Shown piece after piece: positions 20,366 through 29,601 of a stretch of DNA of 39,128 nt; the stretch's first letter is position 1, and each line of letters begins with the position of its first letter. Where the stretch lies: positions 10,639-49,766 of the forward strand of contig NMRA01001142.1 in the NCBI GenBank assembly GCA_002633005.1, written 5' to 3'. The notes below the pieces were generated by a model, which saw nothing but the letters and a program-made list of their open reading frames with translations, was not told where the DNA came from and ran no database searches. The DNA comes from Phoronis australis. Its lineage: Eukaryota > Phoronida > Phoronidae. Made by a program: the position numbers and the translations under genes.

Positions 20366-22740
20366 ATCCAACAATTATCTGAAAAATGTGTGTACTTGAC
20401 ACATGTATTTTCTCACCTTCAGTCCAGCCTCAACGTGTAAGAATCATTTTCTACAGTATATTTGATCAGTTATATGTGTCTAGTTGAGGTTGTTCTTTGA
20501 TGGTTGACATGTACCAGTAATTAATTTTGTAGTAGTGTGCATTGAATTTTTTTGAAAACTGGCATCACTTCTGTGTCATCGCTCAACCAATTTTACGAGA
20601 GAGGCTGCTGCCAGACTATCTATATATACATGTAATAGTCTAAAACATAGCTTTGTGGATTTATTTTTAATTTAAAACACAACAGTTACTGTTAGAGAAT
20701 TGTTGCATGACTTGTATTTGATTTTTTTCAAAGGTCAATTGAAAAACGTGACCTGTGGAGTCTGTAATAGAATCTCAGAACAAATTGGCCCATGCAATGT
20801 AGTTTTGTCACTAGACTCCTGGTATGCACTTGTATTTAGTATCTTGCAGACTCTTGTCATCTGTTCAGAAGTATTTTTCGATGACCCACGGATCTTGGTT
20901 GTTGCAAGGGGGCCCAATCACGATTTCTGAATGAAATGTTCCCGTATAACTCTTGAAAACAGGGCACCAGTAAGAAGTACATGTAGTGAAATTCCCCAAA
21001 GTGGTCTGGTCTCATCCCTGTGGGTTTGCTGAGGCTTCTTCTATTGGACATTTTCGGTGTGCTCATGAAATGTGCCTAGTAAAATTTAGATGAGTCTCTT
21101 GCTTAATAACTAAATAGTCCTCTTCTGTCGACTATTAGGATTTTTGCATAATATTTGTATTATTTTTAAATTGTTACTGCTACTAGTCGATTGAGCTGGT
21201 GTTACCTTTGTGTCTATTGGCTTTGTATGACTTACTGTTAGTTATTATTAAACAGGTTACAGTCAGTTATTATGAGATTGTTAAATATGCTGTTACATCC
21301 TTTTTCTTTGATGCAGTTCATCGTTCCATCTGTTTTATTAACTATAGTGTTTTTGACTTTTTAAACTCGAGCGCCTATTTTTACTCAGGCGTTGAAAATG
21401 CTCCAAGAACAATTGTCTTACATTCCATCAGCCTTCTTGCATAACTTCATATATTTTGAATTGAGCAATTTGTATACTTATGGAATTGTTTGATAATTAA
21501 TATCAAATATGAAAGTGATTTTTGTTGTTTTCACTTCTGACTTTCCTAATTTTACCCTACAGACCAAGTGGTGGTGTTTTTACGAAGTTATTTCAGCTGC
21601 AGCGACCTTGTGTTATTCTTGCAGTTTGTAGTTGGTTATTTTTACCTTGAGCTTGTCACTGTATTTGTAACTTGACTACTGTTCATCCGTGCGCTGGTTG
21701 CGTGTCCGCACATGGAGTCTCGGTTAAGCCAAGTTCAGAACAAATTCAAGACTAAAGCCCGGTGCTGCGTTCCGTGCAGAAAATATCTTGCGAGATCATG
21801 GTAGCCGGTTGCGAATTTGAGACCAGTTCCAAGCAGGTGAGAAATGCGCTGTGTGATTGTCGTAAAAACATGAATCTAGTGTTATCAGTGGCATATTGTG
21901 AATGTGGTCTGCCAATTTTGTTTGGCCAACATGCACGTATAAATCAAATGTAAAGAACAGGAATCGACGGCATCTTTCCCGCGAAACTAGAAAACAACTT
22001 ACTAAACATAATTCACTGGACTTGTTAAATCAACTATTTCATACAAATTAATGCGTCCTTCTTATGCAACTCTATTGCGCATTCAATGGTTTTCATGGTC
22101 GTAGATTTACTACAGACGCGACTTGTACCCGAACAGGAGACCCCTATTTATGGACGTGCTGCGCGCACGCATGGATGCCCTAGGGTTCCGGACCGGATTC
22201 AATCTCCAAACTCAAGACTCGAACTTTTAAGAGATTTTAAAAGATTTTCGTCTTTTCAAATTCATTTTCGTTGTATTTTAGACTATGCATGCGCTCTACA
22301 CGTACCAAAAAAGGGAAAAGGGGGAGCGTAGCATGCGCAGGCACGGGATGCAAAACAGTGAATTGGTGGTGAAGGAGTAGCCTAAGATAACCACCTTCTT
22401 ATAAGGGGCGTGCGGAAAAACGCTTGTGAAGAGGAGTAACGCTGTTTTTTTTTTCGATCATCATTTTTCGGGAATACATGGGTCTACATTTTCTTTTTTT
22501 TGGCATTGGAAATGTTGCCTTGACCGACGAAGTTAACTGGCTCTGATGCTTTAAAGGAAGAATGAGATACTCGTCAGGGTCCTGGCACCACGGCTCTACG
22601 TTTACGTTGTCTGTGACTTTATTAGATAAATCTGCATGTGCACGTATACCTTTCAGATGTTTTGTTATCGTCATTGTTTTGCTAGTGTGTTTAACTGTCT
22701 GTGTTCAAGTGGAGGCTGATTCGCGATTCTAGCTCTTGGT
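20366..22740. other. No confident gene
   Basis: AT-rich DNA. A minus-strand ORF at 22399-22674 (Lys-rich, with PMPKKRKCRP) and plus ORFs at 21199-21444 and 21762-21953 have no domain and no paired splice sites that I could defend. Confidence 0.45.
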
Positions 22741-23074
22741 CTACATCAGGCGTATGTAGGTGTTGAAGTTGGCACTATAGGGCTCCTTAGAAGGCCCATT
22801 GAACATCGCACGAGTCCCGCAAGACTTTGTTGTGAAAATACAGCCTCCCCGCAATTTCTGGTACTGTACACTGTTCGCGAATGCGGTCACTTTGTTAATG
22901 TGAGTGCCCCCTTGGTCATTCCTTGTATAGACATAACTTGTTAGAGTGCCATGATCTTCAAACAGACTCGCGACCAGACCACGGCGCCCGCCACANTTCG
23001 AGTTACAAACGTGTGGGGTGTAATAGGATGACACGGCATGACAGATGAGGTAAAAACGTTGCCCGTCAATTCGC
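22741..23074 (-). CDS. Candidate terminal exon of an unknown minus-strand gene
   Basis: Reading leftward, an acceptor (gatattcag) precedes 23074. The frame enters in phase 2, then stays open for about 110 residues to a TAG at 22741-22743. Composition is protein-like with several cysteines (LICHAVSSYYTPHVCNS, CGGRRGLVASLFEDHG, RGGCIFTTKSCG), suggesting a secreted domain, but I recognise no family. One unresolved base (22996) falls in a codon between the second and third Cys. It does not join in phase to the exon at 25036-25200, so any link needs an intermediate exon. Confidence 0.35.
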
Positions 23075-23461
23075 CTGAATATCAGGGTTGCGGCACCACA
23101 GTATTTCCCCTAATCAAATCAAAACATATCTTAGAGTAAAGAAACTAGTTACCTAAAGAAATCAGCTATAGCGCTGCTCTTTCAGCGGTGGATCCATCTA
23201 AAATGCTTAGCTACTTCAGAAGTGTCGTCGGAAGCGCGCGCACAATTGATCTCCGGGGTTTTGCCGGTGAGCCACGAAGACTCGAAACGCGTTGATTTTC
23301 ATTACAGCAATTCACAATGCAAAAAATATATTTTCAGAGTGAACCTCCCCCCTCATTTTTTCCAAGTTGGTTTACTCGGGGTTTACACACTCTGGCGGTG
23401 CCGTTTTTGTTATTCTAGAGACGTTTTTGTTTTTTTTTAATTTTTGGGTCCTGGCCCGAGG

Positions 23462-23503
23462 GGGGGTTTAAACCCCCTGAACCCCCCCGTAGATCCGCCA
23501 CTG
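23462..23503 (-). mobile_element. hAT-like terminus with G/C palindrome
   Basis: A 16-bp perfect palindrome (GGGGGTTTAAACCCCC, 23462-23477) is followed by a C run and TAGATCCGCCACTG, the inverse of a CAGTGGCGGATCTA-type hAT end. A weak left partner (CAGCGGTGGATCCATCTA, 23184) exists, but the flanking 8-mers agree at only about half of positions. Confidence 0.4.
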
Positions 23504-25035
23504 GTTACTTTGTCACCATGGCGCAGATTTCATCAACGTGCAATTCGCTGTCAGTTTCGCTACCATTGGGCGGAACGGTGCTTAGAGCGTTTGCAATTTC
23601 AAATTGGCGCGGAGGTGATTCAAAGCATACATTTTACGCGTGTTTGTCACAGATCATTCCAGCAGTATGTGATGATGCACGTGATTGAATGACTTGTGTG
23701 GCTCGTCTTCGATAAACTAAGTTAGGTTCGCTTGATTTCAGTCCTGGGCACTCGGAACCTACTTTTTCTTCGCTCTTGCTACTTTTAACAATTTGTTCAA
23801 TGTTTTGGTCTTCTTTGAACGCTTTCAGCCTGCTGTTCTCGGAACCATACTTTTTCGTCTTCGACATGTTTCCTGTCATATTGGGAATAAAATTGCTGAT
23901 TTCCAGCATGACAAAATTTTAAGTTGTTTTCCACTATTTTTCAAATTTAATCTATCTCTTATGTTCTTGAACATTTGTTTGTAAAACTAATTGCCTACTT
24001 CTACCCGGTGTGTTTTTGTAGTTCAAGTACAAGAAATTCTTGACATGATGGAACAAACTTAACGGCCGTAGATATTCATATCTAAAAATGGTGTCTATGG
24101 AACAAACCTTGGCAGACACAGGTTACTGTAACATGCAATCACATACTCGACTGTATATTTAGGTCATGTTGTGAATCAGCACAACATGTATGCCTGTTAG
24201 TGATTTTTACTTTATTTTTTATATTGCGTTATCTACTTTTGTTATTCATGCAGTTTCTATTCAGTTCATATCTTTATATGTTAGTGTTTTCATTTATGTT
24301 TTCTTAATTCTTTTGCGGACGTTTTGTGCTATGCTTGTGTCTCACTTGTGTGTTTATTTGTTTTCATTTGTCTTGTATTTTTTCTTGTATTTCCTGTACT
24401 TTTTTGAAGCTTAATAAAAGCAAAAACTACTAAGAGCACTTTACGCGCTTGAAACCTAGCCTTATCGTTTTGTCTGTCGGTTATAAGGAAGACTTGAGAT
24501 ACGAAGGAAGTACCTATGAAACATATCAGATCAAAACAGAGTACTATTTACTGTATACACAAACCACTGAAACGCACACGATGTTCTCTTCGTTCTGGAT
24601 CAGTGAGTAGCAAACGATTAGAGATAATTTATATAAATTGACGGAAATTTTCACAATTGAAGACGAAAATAGATAGTTCCCGTCCGTCTGTTCGTCGCCG
24701 TCCATGTCCGCCAGAGTGTTGGTTTCATCAGTTTTGGTAAGTTTTGAATGAAAATTTTGAACTATTGAAGTATCAATATGCCGATAGTTTCATGAGAATG
24801 GTAATGCATACAAAAATAAATCATTTTGTTTCCAATCCTATTGCTTGTCCTTGATTTTGTGGCCTAGATTTTTCTTGACACTCTGCTCCCAGCCGAGTAA
24901 GTCGAGTTCACCACACACTTGACGCGTAACCCTTTCGCTAAATAACTATTTGTATTTACAGAACGAGGCACGCCTGAGATGTTAGTTTCAATTGGAACAC
25001 AAGTTTGCCTATGTTTTACAAATCAGAAATCTTAC
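23504..25035. other. No recognised feature
   Basis: T-rich DNA with short hydrophobic ORFs (for example 24190-24414) that reflect base composition. No splice-supported coding was seen. Confidence 0.45.
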
Positions 25036-25200
25036 CTTTGCCTTTGGCTGTGATACAGTCAGTGTGCCAGTTCCACTCCAGACCAATCATATAGATAGTG
25101 ACCGTGACGTGACCACCGTCTAGGGCTACGACCTTAGTCAGAGACGATGAAGCTCCTATCGGTGCTTCATAAGCATTGGAAGCTTTTCGGAAAATACACA
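25036..25200 (-). CDS. Candidate internal exon (phase 1-1) of an unknown minus-strand gene
   Basis: Flanked on the minus strand by acceptor gaatcag and donor gtaaga. It is open throughout and symmetric in phase (1 in, 1 out), 165 nt. It reads a protein-like VCIFRKASNAYEAPIGA, then LTKVVALDGGHVTVTIYMIG and LEWNWHTDCITAKG. The phase 1-1 arrangement is common for extracellular modules. I cannot name the domain and found no adjoining exon that fits in phase. Confidence 0.4.
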
Positions 25201-25484
25201 CTGATTCAAATATCAATGTCATGTTATTAACCTTAGAAACCGTCGGTGTCTTTAATTCCTTCTAAGAATCTAAGTTGAGCAAATACTCCTGAAAAATCAA
25301 ACTTTTTAAACCTTCGTTAAGTTGCCCAAATCAGCAACGCCTAAGGCCAGGAGAGACTGTGGTCAATGTCTATAGTGAGACTAGTAATAATAATTACTCT
25401 CTGTACAAATGTTTGTAATGTTGTGAATGTGCTTCCGGTGTATGAGCCTCTGTTAGCCACTCGCTAACGGGCAATTGCCTATTA

Positions 25485-25565
25485 ATTAGCTGAATGGTTA
25501 GCACGCTTGGCGGTTAAATTGGGGTCGCTGGCTCGATTCCCGAGGTCGGGCAATCTCGGCTATTA
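25485..25565 (+). repeat. tRNA-like segment, copy 1 (A box and B box)
   Basis: An A-box-like TTAGCTGAATGGTTAGCACG and a B-box-like GGCTCGATTCC at 25530-25540, with tRNA-like spacing. The T-stem pairing is imperfect and there is no clean anticodon arm, so this is a tRNA-derived promoter segment, not a tRNA gene. Confidence 0.6.
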
Positions 25566-25833
25566 CCACAATTGACGTAGTCGGCAGGAGGACCTTAAAG
25601 CGAGACAATCTTGGGGTTCATCTGTCGGTCGGATATTCTGGGAGGTAAAAATCCAAGAGTAATATCTTGTGATGTAGTCCAGGAGTAAAATCCTGTGATG
25701 ACCACAGGAGTAGAATTCTGTGTTCACCTGCAAGGTGGCGCGCTTGTTCATAGGAAAGGGGGAAATGTTGTGAAATGTGCTTCCGGTGAATCATATATTA
25801 GCCTCTGATAGCCACTCGCTAACGGGCAATTGC

Positions 25834-25912
25834 CTGTTAGCTGAATGGTTAGCACGCTCGCCGGTTGAATCGGGGCCACTGGTTCGATTCCCGAGGTCGG
25901 GCAATCTCGGCT
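25834..25912 (+). repeat. tRNA-like segment, copy 2 (perfect B box)
   Basis: Same segment in the second repeat. It has TTAGCTGAATGGTTAGCACG and a consensus-perfect RNA polymerase III B box, GGTTCGATTCC, at 25881-25891. About 85-90% like copy 1 by eye. Confidence 0.6.
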
Positions 25913-25970
25913 ATTACAAAAGTAATGTCATTAGTAACAGTATTCTCCCTGACCGCTGTTAACGTGTCGC

Positions 25971-26090
25971 AGCGTCCTGTTTTGCTGAACGTGCGTCCTG
26001 TTTAAATGTCCCGCGTCCTGTTTAAAAGTTTCGCGACCGGTTTAAAAATTTCATGACCGGTTTAAAAAATAGGGACCAGTTCGTAAAAAA
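25971..26090. repeat. 20-bp tandem array, six degenerate units
   Basis: Period-20 units of the form (c/t)cgcg(t/a)cc(t/g)gtttaaaa. They are clear from 25991 through 26070 and decay at both ends. Starts 52 bp after the TRIM-like element. Confidence 0.75.
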
Positions 26091-26099
26091 AGGTGTCAT

Positions 26100-26560
26100 C
26101 ATCGTTAATAAGGTCTTCAATGGTTCAAATTACGCTTGACAGCAACAGGCCATAGCCCTTTGAAACTGAATAAAGGCTCCGTGGTGAGTTGCCGAAAGCC
26201 TAACCACCGATCTCACTCAAGCGGCAGACCGGGCCCCTAGGCTATTTATGGTGCAACGCGGCTTGTAAATAATCTCAATCATCTTTTCAATTCATCTCAG
26301 ACAACTAGTCATAGTCCTTTGAATTTTAACAAAGGCCCAGTGCCATCTATAAGCCTAAGCCACTAGGCTTACCTGCTCAATGGAGGTGCAGTCCGGCACG
26401 ACAGTCGCTGATCGTTACGTTAGTCCTAATCGCTTTTGTAGTCACCTTTTGTGTTCGGCAGACAACTGATCACATAACCCATTGAAAATTATTTAGACTC
26501 AATGGTTAGTTCTGCGAAGTCTAACTAGCCAGCAGAAACACCTTTGCGCAGGAGTTTTTA
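26100..26560. repeat. ~160-bp tandem repeat, three degenerate units with hairpins
   Basis: Units are phased at 26143, 26302 and 26463 (spacing 159 and 161) around caac...cata(g/a)-cc-ttgaa, followed by (a)aagcctaa-type sequence. Each unit can form a hairpin just after this motif: cctttga...aaagg, cctttg...caaagg and ccattg...caatgg. A second possible stem follows in each (gtggt...accac, agtg...cact, ttag...ctaa). No ORF crosses the units. Confidence 0.5.
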
Positions 26561-28390
26561 CAATGGCTGTCTTTTGGGTGGCCAAAATTTTATTTTCGTA
26601 GCGCGTTTTTCAATATTCCGTGGGCCCCACGACATTACCGGCACCAGTCTCAACAAAACTTTGCATGCAGACGCTTTTGATAACTGTCATTGGTTGTTGT
26701 TTGGGTATTTATCACTTAGATGAACATTATTGGTTACTTTTGGTGCCACCAGCCCATCGAGAGCACGGAATTCATCTCATTGCCTTATAAGGAGTTTTGT
26801 TGGCAGCATGCGCATTATATTTGTGAGCGTACTCCTTCTGAAAATCTGCCTAACAGTTCGCAACAACTTCGGTTGCGGGCGTGCGTGACGTTTGTGGTTT
26901 TGGGGGAGTAATCGGACATTTGGGACAGCTAGTGATGTCGCTGGGTAAAGTTCAAAATATATGTCTCGCTCTGAGAAATTGTAGCCAAAATCACGTGCTC
27001 TCATTGAAAATATATGGTGATATCTCGTGTAATCTCGCAAAGTCTTGTTTTCCTTGCTTGGTCCTTACGTTGTTGAACTCTATCCTGGCTTCCGTTACCG
27101 ATTGACATGTGCATTCTACACACTTAGTAATGTCGTCTGCCATGTGAAGGCGTAGAAGGACTGCTAAGGATTATTTTGAAAACCGAGAGATATTTCAGAT
27201 ACTGACGTTGACTCAGATGCAGATACGCCAGATAATCCAGGTCTGGATGATGGTGATAATGCCGGGCTCAGTCAACGAATAGCAAATGTCCGTGTTATGA
27301 ACGGTGGACCGAATTTTTGCCGCCAACATCCGACATCGGCATTCTTAGTCTTACAATTCTCTTCAACTTGCGTTTAGAATATATGGTTCTCAGCTGGAAG
27401 ATTGAGTTTGTGACAATCCGGAAAATTATGTAAATTCCATAGTTGTAAGCTTTTGACAATCCAGTCGACATCTTTTTATAAATATTGGTTTTTGTCAATA
27501 GGCCTAACACTCTCGTCCATGTATATGGAAAACGCACGTGGATCGTTTTGTTTACTCTACCTAATTTGTATTCAGTGGAGGGATATTGTGCTATTTTTAC
27601 AAGAATTGACCCTCAGAATGCTGTGCACAACATTGGACTGAGAGAAAACCTAGGACCAATATCAAAAGGACTGGCAACTGCTTCAAACAACAAAGAAAAC
27701 CCCAAGTCTCGCTATATTATGATCGCCACGCGAGAATTCGCGGTAGCATTGGTTTGCCTTGTTTGCCATCGCCATATTTGTTCTCGGTTGGTCTTAGAAG
27801 TCTCTGGTGTAATTCGACAAGTAATCTTATACTTTCCACGGGATATTACTCTAATAGAAGGTAAGACATTTCCTATAGATCTGGTTGAACGATTGATGTG
27901 GTAAATTCATAGTATAAAACTCGAGGTCATCTGTACTTTGGTCGTAAGTTTCGACTTCGTTCCCCCGCTTTTGGTCGCTTGCACTCGCTTGGATGTGGAA
28001 AGCAATTTATCGAATTTGTGAAAATCTACCAATTTGTTACTGAAATTGTAAGCAAATGCAACCACAACGAACATTGAAATAACCAATATCGTGAACAGTT
28101 GACGAAGTCCATTTTTTTATTGTTTTGGTTTTTCCCTACAAACGAAGATCAAAAATGCGCGTAATATTGGAATTGATTGTAAATGCCTTAACTGCGTCTG
28201 TATCAACACGGAAATCGTGAATTTCGTAACATTATTCAGAAATTCGTTTGCGTTGTTGAGTGTCATATTTATGCAATTTCAGTTAAAGCGATATTATTAT
28301 TTTGGTGTGACGGAGCCGTTTTATCACAAAAAAAACTTAATTAGTTGATAAAAACTTCAAAAAAGATTAAGGAAATAATGTGATTGAAAT
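26561..28390. other. Repeat-rich region; possible broken coding fragment at 27129-27360
   Basis: Near 27129 an MSSA-type start is followed, across stops and a frame change, by RRRRTAKDYFENREIF and then an acidic open stretch (SDTDVDSDADTPDNPGLDDG) after a possible acceptor at 27200. This could be a decayed N-terminus of a nuclear protein, but the evidence is thin. The ORF at 27485-27904 overlaps a repeat segment shared with 35973-36011. Confidence 0.3.
27611..27662 (+). repeat. Shared repeat fragment (mosaic family)
   Basis: Bases 27611-27649 match 35973-36011 (39 bp, essentially identical). Bases 27645-27662 match 33292-33309 (18 bp, aaaacctaggaccaatat). The same unit thus recurs at three places with different neighbours. 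Confidence 0.75.
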
Positions 28391-28391
28391 C

Positions 28392-28404
28392 CAAGATGGC
28401 CGCC
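28392..28404 (+). promoter_or_regulatory. YY1-like motif upstream of transposase gene
   Basis: CAAGATGGCCGCC is one mismatch from the AAGATGGCGGC YY1/initiator-type motif common at animal and transposon promoters. It lies about 220 bp before the end of the likely 5' untranslated exon. Function is inferred only. Confidence 0.3.
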
Positions 28405-28524
28405 TCCATCTGCCGCTGGTCACAGACCACCACTGTTACTCTATTGTCGTCTTTATTGTAATTCGAATGTAGGTCAGCTGCTAGCTGCTGCAAACCAAAC
28501 TGTTTATTATTGTTCTGAATTTCA

Positions 28525-28613
28525 ATGTTTGTTTCAGAATCAAAATACTTTAGCTCTCAAGAAGTGGGGAAAATTGGGGAAACTAAGGTTCTGTTTGACT
28601 TGGGCTTAATAAG
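28525..28613 (+). other. Probable 5' untranslated exon of P-like transposase
   Basis: Ends at 28613 with an ideal donor (AAG|GTAAGT). A matching acceptor (gtgtttcag) lies at 29601, three bases before the transposase ATG. The start of this exon is not defined by the sequence. Confidence 0.4.
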
Positions 28614-29601
28614 GTAAGTTTTTCTTGGCTTTATTGTTGCAGCTTTATTCAATCACCTCCGTTCTGAGCAGTTTGATTTTACTGTCAGTTGTGAATGTCC
28701 TTAAAGTTACTGCCTATGTTCATTAATAAGGATCTAATTTCTTCTATAACTTCAATTATTAATAATCAGGACTCAACATAATGACCAGCTGGTCGCATTT
28801 GCGATCTGAAATTAGGAAATGCAAGCTGAGATTTTGCCATGTCGTGTCAAGTTGTAAAATGCAACCTAGAATTTCCAACATACACTTCTTGGCAGGTATA
28901 AAGTAACTTGCATGAATCCGACCATTATTTGGTTGTTGCCAAATCAAATTCAAAAGAACACTAATCAAGAAAAGCCCACCTGATGACTTATAAGCATGTC
29001 GCGTGAACATGGAATACTGCAGAATTGATCTTCAACGCATTTCATTTTTGGCTACTTTTGCAAATTTCTAACTGTGCCGAAGAGAGTTTCGGACCACAGC
29101 ATAATGTGTGATAAAAGGACATAAGACAGGTGTTTCTACTAAGTCCTAGACAATCAACTTGACAAACTTTGTGATGGAAAATAAATTTATTTTTCAAGTA
29201 AGATGTCCTTATTATCAAATATCCACGACAAAATCCTTGATGTTGCTCTGCGCACTGGTCGGTGCCGTTGTTAGCGCACAAGCCACACTCCCGGCAGACC
29301 ACCGTGGCTTGGAATTGTGCATCTCGTTCTTTATCGTAAAAGATCTAAATAGATTCCCGGCAGTTATGAAAGATCCTAGGCCTTGTTGATATTACTCGGG
29401 ACTGATTTTTATAGCATCGAGCCCTGATAATAGACCCACAAAATGTATATTTTTCAAATCCCTGAGGATCCTCTAGGATTTCAAAATGTATAGTTTTATG
29501 GGTCTACTTTTAAGTATTGAAAAGTTATGTAAAAGTGACTGTTTGACATAAAGATCAATATTTTGAAGAGACTTCACATATTGCAACATTCTGTGTTTCA
29601 G

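Larger units (their letters stand above)
25419..25918 (+). mobile_element. TRIM-like small LTR element (500 bp) with tRNA-like LTRs
   Basis: Two direct repeats, 25419-25568 and 25766-25918, both begin TGTTGTGAA and end in CA (TTACCA/TTACA). A purine tract (AGGAAAGGGGGAAA, 25752-25765) abuts the second repeat exactly where an LTR element has its polypurine tract. The ~197-bp interior has no ORF. I saw no clear 5-bp target duplication and no obvious tRNA primer-binding site, so a tandem pair of SINEs is the alternative. Confidence 0.55.

Noticed and set aside
23184-23503. Complete hAT MITE
   Set aside because: The proposed left end matches the right end only partly, and the flanking 8-mers agree at about half of positions.
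25485-25912. Two tRNA genes
   Set aside because: A and B boxes are present, but T-stem pairing is poor, no anticodon arm is clear, and both copies are embedded in longer direct repeats.
27485-27904. 139-codon plus ORF as a gene
   Set aside because: It overlaps a repeat fragment found at two other places and shows no domain or conserved pattern.
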